A DNA stretch of 64,000 nucleotides from Acidicapsa acidisoli (GTDB lineage: Bacteria; Acidobacteriota; Terriglobia; Terriglobales; Acidobacteriaceae): positions 682,001-746,000 of the forward strand of contig NZ_JAGSYI010000004.1 of assembly GCF_025685625.1 (NCBI RefSeq). The letters are read 5' to 3'. The first letter of the stretch is position 1, and each line of letters starts with the position of its first letter. The notes under the pieces were generated by a model that searched no databases, had not been told where the DNA came from, and saw only the letters and a program-made list of their open reading frames with translations. Shown piece by piece: positions 46,809 to 55,870 of this stretch. The position numbers were made by a program, and so were the translations under genes.

Positions 46809-47575
46809 TGCGTACGTGGACTATAGCCGCGCTAGCTTTGGCCGCAATTGTGGGCCTTGGGTATATACACCCGTTTGGCAATCCACGTGTTGAGCCTGCA
46901 AGGGGGCTCGACACGCTGTTACTGAGCGCCAATATGCCCGCGAATACCAAGGCTGTGCTGGTCGCAAAGTGCGCCGATTGCCACTCGAATGAGACAAGGT
47001 GGCCAGTGTACGCGCGGATTGCCCCGGGATCCTGGCTCATCGAACGGGACATCGTCAAAGCAAGAGAGGAAATGAACCTGTCGCGCTGGGACCAAATTCC
47101 CCCAGAGAAGCAAGAGGTCTTGAAGGCAAAGATCGTTCAAGAAGCCAAGAGCGGGGACATGCCTCCTGTGCAGTATCTGGCGCTGCATTGGACTGCGAAG
47201 CTCTCCTCTCGCGATGTCCAGGCTCTCGCCATGTTGAGCCAACACGCAGTTGGAGGCGAAGCCGCTTTAACGGGCCTCGGCGATCCTATGCGGGGCCAGG
47301 CAGTATTTGAGAAGCGTTGTACCGGTTGCCACGCGATCGAAGTGAATCGAGAAGGACCCAGGCTCGCCGGAGTGTTTGGCCGGCAGGCGGGAAGTGTGGC
47401 TGGGTTTACCTATTCCGCAAAATTGAAGAAGTCGGGCATTACTTGGGATGACGCAACTCTCGATAAGTGGCTCAGCGATCCGGATCTCATGGTCCCCGAT
47501 AACGATATGAGCATCAACGTTCCCAAAGCGGCGGATCGGCAGGATCTAATCGCGTTTCTGAAGCAGAAACAGTAA
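46808..47575 (+). CDS. Di-haem cytochrome c (haem-binding domain plus class I cytochrome c)
   Basis: A periplasmic electron carrier of 255 residues, anchored or exported by an N-terminal helix (WTIAALALAAIVGLGYIHPF). Domain 1 (about 35-150) carries CADCH with downstream RWPVYARIAPGSW and the conserved GDMPPVQYLALHW, typical of the Haem_bd family. Domain 2 (about 160-253) is a class I cytochrome c with CTGCHAIE, GPRLAGVFGRQAGS and the distal Met in NDMSINV. It is coupled to the metallophosphoesterase by start/stop overlap, and the pair probably act together in the periplasm. Confidence 0.92.
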   Translation: MRTWTIAALALAAIVGLGYIHPFGNPRVEPARGLDTLLLSANMPANTKAVLVAKCADCHSNETRWPVYARIAPGSWLIERDIVKAREEMNLSRWDQIPPEKQEVLKAKIVQEAKSGDMPPVQYLALHWTAKLSSRDVQALAMLSQHAVGGEAALTGLGDPMRGQAVFEKRCTGCHAIEVNREGPRLAGVFGRQAGSVAGFTYSAKLKKSGITWDDATLDKWLSDPDLMVPDNDMSINVPKAADRQDLIAFLKQKQ

Positions 47576-47602
47576 TTGACACAAGTTAACGAAGGACCTC
47601 AA

Positions 47603-48154
47603 ATGTCCGATTGGTCCAACGAAGTGATCGACGAAGATTTAATCGAGGTGTACGAAGGGCGAGATTACACGGAGGACGCTGCTAGCTGGCTCCGCGAATC
47701 CCCGTACATTCGGCTAACTACGGGCGGAGGAGATCAATTGGTTGCGATGGATGGCTCTCAACACGCCGAGACAGGGCGTGCTGGAGAAGCTTGCACAGCA
47801 TCTGGATTCGACGTTCGCATGCGCGTAGCGTGCAATCCAATAGCTCCTGAACACGTCCTCGCAAAACTCGCTGACAATTCAAGCGCTTTCGCACGCATAG
47901 GGATAGCTCAGGACAACCGTACGCCAGCGTCGAGTTTGACAAGGCGGAGCCAAGATTCCGACATCGTGGTGCAGGCGCAAGTCTTCAGGAACCGCACCGG
48001 GCTAAACTTTTTCCTTTTTCGCGCAAGATATGAACTAGATGCAGCCACTTTGGCCGCCGCATTTGCTTCTTCTCGTCTCTCTGCTTTTTGCCTGTCGAAT
48101 GAAGCTCCTCAGGTGGCAAAAGAATTCATGGAACAAATCAAACGCTGGGAATAA
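47603..48154 (+). CDS. Probable LRV-repeat-like protein, partly out of frame
   Basis: A 183-residue open frame of uncertain function. I chose the ATG at 47603, seven bases after AAGGA, over a TTG at 47576. The C-terminal half resembles variant leucine-rich (LRV) repeats: VRMRVACNPIAPEHVLAKLA, FARIGIAQDNRTPASSLTR and VVQAQVFRN. The stretch before it (about residues 42-72) reads poorly. One base over, the same DNA reads NWLRWMALNTPRQGVLEKLA, a perfect further LRV unit. Two compensating indels, near 47730 and 47810, would restore one continuous repeat protein. It follows the cytochrome gene by 28 bp and probably shares its transcript. Confidence 0.55.
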   Translation: MSDWSNEVIDEDLIEVYEGRDYTEDAASWLRESPYIRLTTGGGDQLVAMDGSQHAETGRAGEACTASGFDVRMRVACNPIAPEHVLAKLADNSSAFARIGIAQDNRTPASSLTRRSQDSDIVVQAQVFRNRTGLNFFLFRARYELDAATLAAAFASSRLSAFCLSNEAPQVAKEFMEQIKRWE

Positions 48155-48210
48155 ATCTGCCACCATTCAGCTCATAAGTGCAGGGAAGGTAGAACAAATA
48201 TGGAAAACCA

Positions 48211-49311
48211 GTGAACAATACCAAGCGTCCAGTTGATCGGCGTTCTTTTATGAAAACAGGCCTTCTGGCAGGGGGTGCAGCTACGGTAGGCGTCAGTTTG
48301 TTAACAAATGAAACTTTAGCAGGTGCACAGGAACGAGTAGAAAACGGAAGTCTAGATGCTGGTGATGTTGCCATACTCCGATTTCTGGCTGCAGCAGAAC
48401 TCATCGAGTCGGATCTTTGGACACAGTATGCGGAGTTGTGCGGCCTCACTTCGGGAATTCCGCTAGAGGTAGACCCGAATCAACCTTTGAACGGCTACCA
48501 GGCTGCCCTCCAGAACCTGGATGGCGATGCCACCCAATACATCACCAGCAATACCCTCGACGAAATCAGTCATGCTAGCTTTCTCAACGGATACCTGGAG
48601 TCTAAAGGCGCCGAACCGGTCAACTTCGACGAATTCTTCACGCTTCAGGGAAGCCAGGCAACGGGAGCGCAGAACATCGGCCGTCTGACAAACCTCATGC
48701 ACCTTAACGTTGACACCAGTTGGTTCATTCGTTATCGCGGCGCAACAAATCCCGACTTTGGCGCCACTTATCCACAGGCGATCAAAATCACAGACCGCAC
48801 TGCTATCCCCATCACCGACGCTGATTTCAATGACCCGAACCATATTCAGGTGATCGCGAATACAGCTGCTTTTCACTTCGGATACATTGAGCAAGGCGGA
48901 TCGAGTCTTTACGCAGCAATGAATCAAAAAGCAAAGCATCCAGAAGTGGTTCGAATCACCCTTGGCATCGGTGGAGACGAGATAGCACACTTTCTGGAAT
49001 GGGTCGATTTCGCGGGCAATGCGGTACAGGCGCCTGTTGCACCCGTCACGGACGCGGGACTAACCTTTCCCAATTTCTTTAACCCGCTCAATAAGCTGAC
49101 TCAGCCCAGCCAGATCTTCCCCGTCCCTTGCGAATTCATCAAGCCCAACCTGCCCAAGTGCTCTGTCATTCGTCCGCTGACCGATAAGTTTGGAGGCGCT
49201 GTCGCTATGATCGCCAGCTTCACTGTCGATGGGCTCTTCATCGGTCAGAGCAAGAAATTCCTCAACACCCTGCATGAGCTCGCTGCTGCAGCAGATACGG
49301 CCACCCGCTAG
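48211..49311 (+). CDS. Tat-exported ferritin-like domain protein
   Basis: A 366-residue protein starting at GTG (48211). The twin-arginine signal VDRRSFMKTGLLAGGAAT lies directly after it, which rules out the internal ATG. The mature domain is a ferritin-like four-helix bundle: VAILRFLAAAELIESDLWTQ, SNTLDEISHASFLNGYLESK and GIGGDEIAHFLEWVDFAGNA, with Glu and His residues at the positions expected for a di-metal site (E-x-D, D-E-x-x-H, D-E-x-x-H). The family is often annotated as desiccation-related or ferritin-like secreted protein. Its role in metal or oxidative-stress handling is inferred. It is 56 bp after the LRV-like gene, on the same strand. Confidence 0.85.
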   Translation: MNNTKRPVDRRSFMKTGLLAGGAATVGVSLLTNETLAGAQERVENGSLDAGDVAILRFLAAAELIESDLWTQYAELCGLTSGIPLEVDPNQPLNGYQAALQNLDGDATQYITSNTLDEISHASFLNGYLESKGAEPVNFDEFFTLQGSQATGAQNIGRLTNLMHLNVDTSWFIRYRGATNPDFGATYPQAIKITDRTAIPITDADFNDPNHIQVIANTAAFHFGYIEQGGSSLYAAMNQKAKHPEVVRITLGIGGDEIAHFLEWVDFAGNAVQAPVAPVTDAGLTFPNFFNPLNKLTQPSQIFPVPCEFIKPNLPKCSVIRPLTDKFGGAVAMIASFTVDGLFIGQSKKFLNTLHELAAAADTATR

Positions 49312-49353
49312 TTGCCGAAGCCCTAAACTCTGGAGGATGGTTTTTAGGAATTG

Positions 49354-49379
49354 GGGACCTCGCTTGTTTAGGAGGTCCC
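49354..49379. terminator. Hairpin between converging genes
   Basis: GGGACCTC (49354-49361) and GAGGTCCC (49372-49379) form a perfect 8-bp stem with a 10-base loop, 43 bases after the ferritin-like gene and 75 bases before the end of the converging glycoside hydrolase gene. It may serve both. Confidence 0.55.
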
Positions 49380-49454
49380 ATCCTGTCAACCCGGCTGTGC
49401 GGCTGCCTTAAGTCAAGCGATCTTACGCAGGCCATACAGAAGATTACAGATACG

Positions 49455-51494
49455 CTAGAATGCGCTGAAACTCTCCAACAGAATTGGGCTTGTGGAGATT
49501 TCCACCGACCCACCCCACACATTGATCACGTTCCCATACAAGTCGCGATATTGCACCAGGCCTGCAGGCACCGTAAACGACTTCTCTCCAACCGTGTTCC
49601 ACACCGCCAGCGCGGAGTATCCGTTCGGTCGGGTGTAACTGCAGGTGTAGGTGGTGGAGTCAGTAACCGTGGCGTTGCAGGGATGAATCAAGGAAACGCC
49701 TTCGATCCATTTGGCCACCTCTCGATCAGCATCGCCCACGGCATTCAATCCTGCGAAGGGGGTCCAAAGACCGCCCCAACTGGTACTGTCATAGGCATAC
49801 CAGAAAGAGGCCTGAACACCGATCGAATGTTCAAGCAGAAAGTGCCGGCCCAGGAATGCGACCTGGTCGCTCTCGTCGGGGAGCCTAGTATTCAAGCCCC
49901 AGCTGGATTCCGCGTCGACGATCGGCAGTGAACCGATGCCATTTTGATTCATCGCCACTTGCTGCAAGGTCACCACGCCCTGAATCTGCTCAGGCGCTTC
50001 TCCCACCGACGGATAGCCATGGAATGCCACTCCATCAATGTAGTATTTTCCGCCCGCCGCCAGCCAGTTGCTCAACCACTTGCTGCCGCAGCGCGGATCC
50101 CTGGTGGCGCACTCCGTGGGCGTCTCAAAATTGATGGTAGTCGAAGGGCTCAGAATGATGGCGTTCGGATCGGCCTTCTTGATAATCGCTCTGGCATCCT
50201 TTGTCATTGCAACCAGCATCATCGGATCTCCATTCCACCCGTCAGCAATATTCGCCTCATTCCAAAGCTCCCAGTACTTGATCACGCGTGGCCCCACATG
50301 ATTGATGAGCGCGTAGACAAAAGCGTCCCAGCTGGCAAGGCTGACCGGAGCCTCCGTGCATCCGCCCGGCGCAACCCCGGTGCCGCAAACTGCACTCAAC
50401 GAACCCGCGGACGAGGTGCTGTCATAGCCGAATTGCGAATAGGTGAGCGTCGTCGACGTCGGCGTCCCCGTTATCGCAAAGGTGCCGTCGAAGCTGCTGT
50501 CGGCGACTCCAGAAATTTCGACGCTGGTCTGTTGTGCGGGCTGATACATGGAATTGTAGTAAAGATTGTGCGGTTCCGACGTGGTCACTGTGACCACTCC
50601 GCCTGATCTGCTAATCGCTGAAATGCCCAGGTTGGTTGCGATCGCCCATGGCGGAGTGCCCACGAAAGTAAATAGAACCTGCGAATTGTTGCCCCGTGCG
50701 AGATCGATCTCCTGGTCGAGGCTCTTCCAGTTATAGGTCCCGGAAGCCGGATTCAAAGTGCTCCAGTCTGTCTCCTCACCAATGATCCGGAAAGAGCCCG
50801 TCGGCACCAGCGGCCATGGCGTTCCATTCAAGATGCCGCTCGCGTTCATACCGAAAAAAGAGGCATTCGAGTTCACGTTGTGAACCGGTATGTATTCGGA
50901 AAGAATGGTGTAGCTTCCCGACGTGACGGAGCTCGGTGGTCCGCCCGGGTAGACGGCGATTGCCTTGAGCGTCGCGGTGCTGCTGAATGTGCTTCTATTG
51001 CTGAAGGTGATCGGACCGCTATAAACGGGGGATGCGGCGCTGGGCGTGTTCCCGTCTGTCGTGTAGTGAATGACCGCACCCGATGTCCCATCCTTGATGC
51101 TGACCGCGACCGATCTATCGAAGGACCCCGAGGTCACGCTCAAGACCGGAGCCAGGGCAGCATATACGGTGTAGGTGGCTGAGGCCACTGCGCTGGCCGA
51201 ACCGCCGGGATAGACCGCAATCGCCTTCAATGTCGTGGTACTGGCCGCAGTGGCGCTGCCTATGGTGAGAGGTTCCGAATAGACAGCTGACGAAGTCGTG
51301 GGCGTCGACCCGTTGGTGGTGTAGTAGATCTTCGTGCCCGAGGTCCCCTCAGAGATTTTCACGGTCGGAGGAACACGATAGGTACCGGTGCCGGTGCTGA
51401 AGGAAGGGGTAGAGATGGCGGCCGTCGCGATGGCGCTGGATAGAAATGCGCCCGCAACGCACAGAAGTAGGCGGAGAAAGCTTCTGATTTTCAA
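49455..51494 (-). CDS. Secreted TIM-barrel glycoside hydrolase with two CHB_HEX-type beta domains
   Basis: An exported enzyme of about 679 residues from a TTG at 51494, which follows GAGG and opens the signal peptide (IRSFLRLLLCVAGAFLSSAI). A longer TTG start at 51629 would hide it. Two tandem CHB_HEX_C_1-type beta domains (about 30-190) each carry the mark YYTTNGSTPTTSSAVYS / HYTTDGNTPSAASPVYS. The TIM barrel (about 195-610) resembles GH5/GH39-like clan A enzymes: KYWELWNEANIADGW holds the acid/base Glu after Asn, and LPIVDAESSWGL the nucleophile Glu. A Thr/Ser-rich beta insert sits at about 290-370. A C-terminal beta sandwich ends the protein. The family and substrate cannot be fixed from sequence alone. 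Confidence 0.78.
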   Translation of the reverse strand: MKIRSFLRLLLCVAGAFLSSAIATAAISTPSFSTGTGTYRVPPTVKISEGTSGTKIYYTTNGSTPTTSSAVYSEPLTIGSATAASTTTLKAIAVYPGGSASAVASATYTVYAALAPVLSVTSGSFDRSVAVSIKDGTSGAVIHYTTDGNTPSAASPVYSGPITFSNRSTFSSTATLKAIAVYPGGPPSSVTSGSYTILSEYIPVHNVNSNASFFGMNASGILNGTPWPLVPTGSFRIIGEETDWSTLNPASGTYNWKSLDQEIDLARGNNSQVLFTFVGTPPWAIATNLGISAISRSGGVVTVTTSEPHNLYYNSMYQPAQQTSVEISGVADSSFDGTFAITGTPTSTTLTYSQFGYDSTSSAGSLSAVCGTGVAPGGCTEAPVSLASWDAFVYALINHVGPRVIKYWELWNEANIADGWNGDPMMLVAMTKDARAIIKKADPNAIILSPSTTINFETPTECATRDPRCGSKWLSNWLAAGGKYYIDGVAFHGYPSVGEAPEQIQGVVTLQQVAMNQNGIGSLPIVDAESSWGLNTRLPDESDQVAFLGRHFLLEHSIGVQASFWYAYDSTSWGGLWTPFAGLNAVGDADREVAKWIEGVSLIHPCNATVTDSTTYTCSYTRPNGYSALAVWNTVGEKSFTVPAGLVQYRDLYGNVINVWGGSVEISTSPILLESFSAF

Positions 51495-51742
51495 GAGAAA
51501 ACCTCGTTCAATTGGGCTGTCTTTCGACAGAACACAGTGGGAGCTAGGGCCGTGCGCGCGACCAAGAATCTGCGTAGCCTGATCGAGCCAGAGAGGGCTT
51601 CGGACGGCGGGTAGGGCTATTGAAGGCAAGAAGGCGGATTGCTAAAGAGTCTCGTCGACCCCAAAATTTAGAAGTGATTAGCAACAAAGTTAAGACAAAT
51701 AGTTAACAAGGTCAACGGCTTTATGCTGAAAATATCGCAAAT

Positions 51743-51985
51743 TTGCAGCCAAGGCGGCGGAGACTTGCTGGCAGCGATTTCATTTCTGTATTCTTCTACA
51801 TCGTCCCGCCCAGCTACTTTAAGGCGATCGGAATGCGCCTCAAGGAAGGCCGCTACATCAGCCGGGACAACATCGTCAATAATCGGAGCGTAGTCGTCAT
51901 CAATAAAACCGTTGAGCGCAGACTGTGGCCGGGACAGAGCGCCATAAGCCGCATTGCCATCGCCAACGGGGCCGAGTCAGTCTGA
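51743..51985 (+). pseudogene. Fragment of an ADOP/MacB-type permease periplasmic domain
   Basis: About 60 residues (PPSYFKAIGMRLKEGRYISR, VVVINKTVERRLWPGQSAIS) match the second periplasmic core block of ADOP permeases (usual form: YF--LGIPLL-GR-F--D ... VAIIN---ARR-WPGEDPIGKR). Compare ALMDGREFRS and VAIVNQAFADRYFPHGNAIG in the intact copy at 61039-63474. No membrane segments or other parts are present. Confidence 0.65.
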
Positions 51986-51988
51986 GCG

Positions 51989-54636
51989 TTAAGAGCCGAC
52001 AGGCGGATGTCCGACTATGTTAGGGCTGTATGCGTGCAGCGCCTCGAGTTTTTGCTGCGGTGCGAATTTATCCCATGCTGTCACGAGTATTTCTTCCTCG
52101 ACTGCGGACTCTGTTTCAAAGTACATCGTAACAATCTGCTGTGGTTGAATTGCGAAGCGAAGATCCGCGTCGGATGGAAGGTTCGTAACTACGTTTCCAA
52201 CCAGATCCGTGATAGCGGCGCTCTTGTGAGGAAGTGATAGCTTGACACGAGCTTCACCCGCGATCCCGAAAGCTTCTGCGAACCGTAAGATCATGTGATT
52301 GCCCTGCCGTCGCAGAGACTCGACGATGACGTTGCCTGATGTTTCTAGATAAGATTGGCTCTTGAAGCCAGCGCACCCATCGAGCATTGCCGGCGCGAGG
52401 TTGTATTCCCACGCTGTATGTGGAACTCGCGCTCCTTCCCATGAAGTTTCGTGAGGCAGCAGCGCATATTCCAGCACATGCCTGCCTTTGCCGGTGAGCC
52501 ATGGATTGTCGTATCCCTCATATTTGTCTTCTGCGTTTAAGAGATAGATGGAGGCCTCACGGCCATTCAATTCGCGTCCTGTTAATCCCCGATCGAGCAG
52601 GGCCACGCCGCCTCTGTCGGTGGTTGCGTAGGCGGACCAGCGTACCGCGGGCACGATGCCTCCGGCCCAGCCGTGCAGGTTGGGATTGGGTTTTGACCAA
52701 GCGGCATGGGAGAAACCGAAAGGCACGCCACGCATGACTTCATCAACATCGTTCGCAAGGGGGAAATGGGCATACACCATCGTGTAGTCCGGAATATCAT
52801 TCAGCTCTGTCTCGAAATCGATGCGCGGATAGGCTTCGTAGAGCCTAATGACTCGTCGCAAAATACCGCCGCCGTAGAACTTCCCTGTGACCACAATGGT
52901 CGTTGACAGCGTCCCTTTGTGTACTTCGATCGTTGACGGTTCATCGCTCGAAGTTGCTATCTTGTTCTGCTCTGGAATTGGAGGAAGAACGTCTGCCGGA
53001 TCGTTTGCTTTCTTCTTGGGTCTTTCCGCGACGATGGTATTTGCTTGTGATCCCAGGAATTCGCGGCCGCTCTTTCGGCTTATGAGGCTGGCGATTGCGC
53101 CGGTCTTCACATCGAGGGTCATAGTGTAGAGCGAGGTTTCAATTTTGTTGGCGAGGCCGAGTGTTTTCGGTTTCTGCGGCGCGCCTTGGACCAGCTTCAA
53201 TGAATGAATGCTCGTAGATGCCATCGGAACGCTGCACAGGATACGTCCATCTGGCAGAAGTTCGCATAGCGCGCCCTCGATGACTTTGTCAGGAGCGAGC
53301 TTGAGGATGATTGGATCATTGCGGTGCCAATTCAATGGATGGAAGACAGTTGCTTGTTCTCCTGCAACTGTGAGGGATTTGAGAGCGCTCGATTGAACCT
53401 GCGCAGTGGAGCGCTTCACCCAGTTGAACCTGTCCTGCACCTCCCAGGATTTGTCACTAACGAAGACCATGCCTCCTGCTGATTCCCAGAGAGTGTTGCG
53501 ATCCATGTTTAAGAACATCAGTACCCATAACTCGTAGAGGCTCTGCGATGGATAGCTATAATGACCACTCAGACTTGCGATGGTAGCCAGTGCTTCTGCC
53601 GCTTGCAAGCCTTGTTCGCAGCTACGGTATAAGGTCTTTATTTTAGGGGTGTCCATCCAGAATGCGTCAAAGTCATACGCAGTACCGCCTTGATGAGTAG
53701 GGATCTCTATCACTCCGGATTGAATGCGGGGAAGTATGGTATCGACATACTTGCTGAGGGTTGTGAAGCGAATCTTGCGGCGTATCCCGGCCTGTTGCCA
53801 CTGCAGGAGTAATGCAGTGGGATAGGACTTGACCGGGGGAGCGAGCGAATAATCACCGCCACCGCCAAGAATCAGGATTGATGCACCTTCCGGTGTGATT
53901 CTTTCCTTCGCGGCGAATTGGCTTTCGAGCCCGTCAAGTTCCATGTCAGTTAATACTTCCTTGCTCTCATAGATGCTACTGGCCTCGGAGTAATGGCCCG
54001 GGCAAAGCGTAAGTATGCGCGACCCATCGGGAGAGATGGTCCAGTAGATTGTCTTACCTGTCGGATTCTTGCGAGTGTAGATGAAAGCCTCCATGCCCAG
54101 GCCTTTCACGATTTGCGCCATCTGATCATGTACACCGCAGGTATCGATACACCAGGCATATCGGGGCCTCAGACCGAAAATATCTTCGTACCACCGCAGG
54201 CCTTCGGAGCCAATGCGAACGAGCGCCTCGCCGCCTGAAAGATTAATGGTGGATTCGAGGAAGAAGCCGTTGACCAGTTCAACGCGTTTTCCGTGACGCG
54301 CTGCTTTAGTTCGGGGATGCGCTCGGGGCGAAAATTCATGATGCCGATGATGTTGTTTATTTCAGACAGAGCAAACTGATACTCACCATCGTCACGAACC
54401 CGATCCAGATGCGAGAGGTAGCTGTTAACGCAGTAGACCCGCTCTTCGGAGAAGTCCGCGAGCCAGCCGCAACTGGCGGGGTGAAAATTTGAGACGATAT
54501 AGACGTCGCGGCCATGAGCGTTTTCACTCTTGCTTTCGGCCAACTGCGCTAGAGCGCATCGACCAAAAGCCAGTGTTGCCGCGCCGGCAATGAACTCTCT
54601 TCGGTTCCACCTGGGATGCTTTGATTTCTTCATCAT
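51989..54636 (-). pseudogene. GH38 alpha-mannosidase-like enzyme with a single frameshift
   Basis: An exported GH38-type alpha-mannosidase split in two frames. The first part starts at 54636 with a Tat signal (NRREFIAGAATLAFGRCALA) and the strand-1 region VYIVSNFHPASCGW, running to RIPELKQRVTE. In GGAAAACGCG (about 54290) one A seems missing. The next frame then continues VELVNGFFLESTINLSGGEA and FGLRPRYAWCIDTCGVHDQM, the place where GH38 has its catalytic Asp. The large second frame (51989-54121 as an uninterrupted reading) holds the remaining catalytic domain and the C-terminal beta domains (FHPLNWHRNDPIILKLAPDK; LYEAYPRIDFETELNDI). About 880 residues would be restored by one base. A sequencing error is a serious alternative. 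Confidence 0.8.
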
Positions 54637-54680
54637 CGCCTCGCTAAGATCGCCGCTTCGAGCCTCATGATAAACCGGAA

Positions 54681-54935
54681 TTATCGTGGCCTGATTGCCA
54701 GCGACATTTTGAGTCGATCGTTGATAGCATCTCTGAACTTCTGCCTGCATCCGCCCAGTAGTGCGCTGCCGCTGGCCTCGATTCCTTCCAGGCACGAAGG
54801 ATACTCAGAGAAGAATTGAGCCACCTCGCTCCGCCTCAACTTCTGCCGCAATACCGTTCGTCCCGCCTTATCAGCTCCGTGCACCTGAAAGACCTGCCTC
54901 GCAATATCCAGTCCAATCGTCGTTGCCATCATCAT
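54681..54935 (-). mobile_element. IS110-family transposase, N-terminal fragment
   Basis: A strong ribosome site (GGAGGATG) precedes ATG 54935. The frame reads ATTIGLDIARQVFQVHGADK and VLRQKLRRSEVAQFFSEYPS, then CLEGIEASGSA: the DEDD-type N-terminal catalytic block of IS110 transposases, including the first Asp (GLDIA) and the EA motif. It breaks off after about 62 residues and runs into unrelated sequence to a stop at 54681. The other 250 or more residues are absent. Confidence 0.8.
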
Positions 54936-55224
54936 GGTTCATCCTCCTCGTAGCGAGTCCAACAACTCTTCTCCACGAGGCGGGTTCATCCCATTAGGTC
55001 GCCTATGTACGCACTAAGATTGCGTGTTAAGTCCCGCATTTTCAAGGCAAACGGAAAAGAGCTTAAGAAATCCCATTCTCTTTCCGCCGTATCACTCATA
55101 ACTTGACAATATTGAATAGCTTAGAGAAAGCTCAACAAAGCGTGTCACCCAGATCGCTACCCGAATATAAAACAATTGACGGATTCTGAGTTATAAGACG
55201 GTATTAGTATCCAGTAACTGGTAT

Positions 55225-55440
55225 ATGAGGAATCCCGTTACATTGTATTTGCGTGTCAGGTCTGCAGATAGCAAGTGGATCTATGCGCAACCAATCAAGT
55301 CAACCAACCACCGGCTCAAACCCTCCACGGGATCGTCGACGGCACACCAAGCGTTACCCAGAGAGGACCAGTGTCCTCCGTTATCGAACCGACGACGGCA
55401 AGCGAAAGGGCCTCGCCCGTCCACTATGGCATTATGATTG
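55225..55440 (+). pseudogene. N-terminal remnant of a tyrosine recombinase (integrase)
   Basis: Three frames in succession give parts of one protein: VTLYLRVRSADSKWIYAQPI then STNHRLKP (frame 1), HGIVDGTPSVTQRG (frame 2), and VLRYRTDDGKRKG (frame 3). Together they match the short N-terminal arm-type region of phage-like integrases (YIR---DGKR-Y-K-V---N--LKP ... VDG-PE-HPEG-YYLRY--DGKR-W). No core-binding or catalytic domain follows. Confidence 0.5.
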
Positions 55441-55870
55441 ACCATGCCCTGAGAATCCGTATCCCATAAGTAGTTGAAGATCGTAGTCCCAGCAGTTCCC
55501 TTGCGGCCATCGTAGCTATGATGCTGTATGCCTCGGCTTTTCCGGGTTTCCTTCAGAGTCGCAGCAAGACTGGCTAGTATCAGACGCTCAATCAGCTGAT
55601 GATGCGCGGAATTCGGCTGATGCTTGGGGCGTGGAAGAACGATCCGCCAGACTTCGGCTCAATCGCATACTGGGCAAACAAATCTGACGACATCGCAGGC
55701 AAAGAGCCGATCATATGGATCGACCTTTACGCATATCCAAGCCGGGGTGTGGGACCGTATGCAGCTTGCATATAATGTGCACCTTGTAACCGTGACCTGT
55801 AGAAGATTCGGGATTCTCACTAGCCTCTATGGGCAGAGCAAATCCATCCTCGTCTACAACTCTTACCGCT
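55441..55870. other. Relic region after the integrase remnant
   Basis: No supported gene. One plus frame around 55600-55740 reads LMLGAWKNDPPDFGSIAYWA then EPIIWIDLYAYPSRG, which is protein-like but unrecognised and ends quickly. Probably more debris of the same mobile-element graveyard. Confidence 0.4.
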
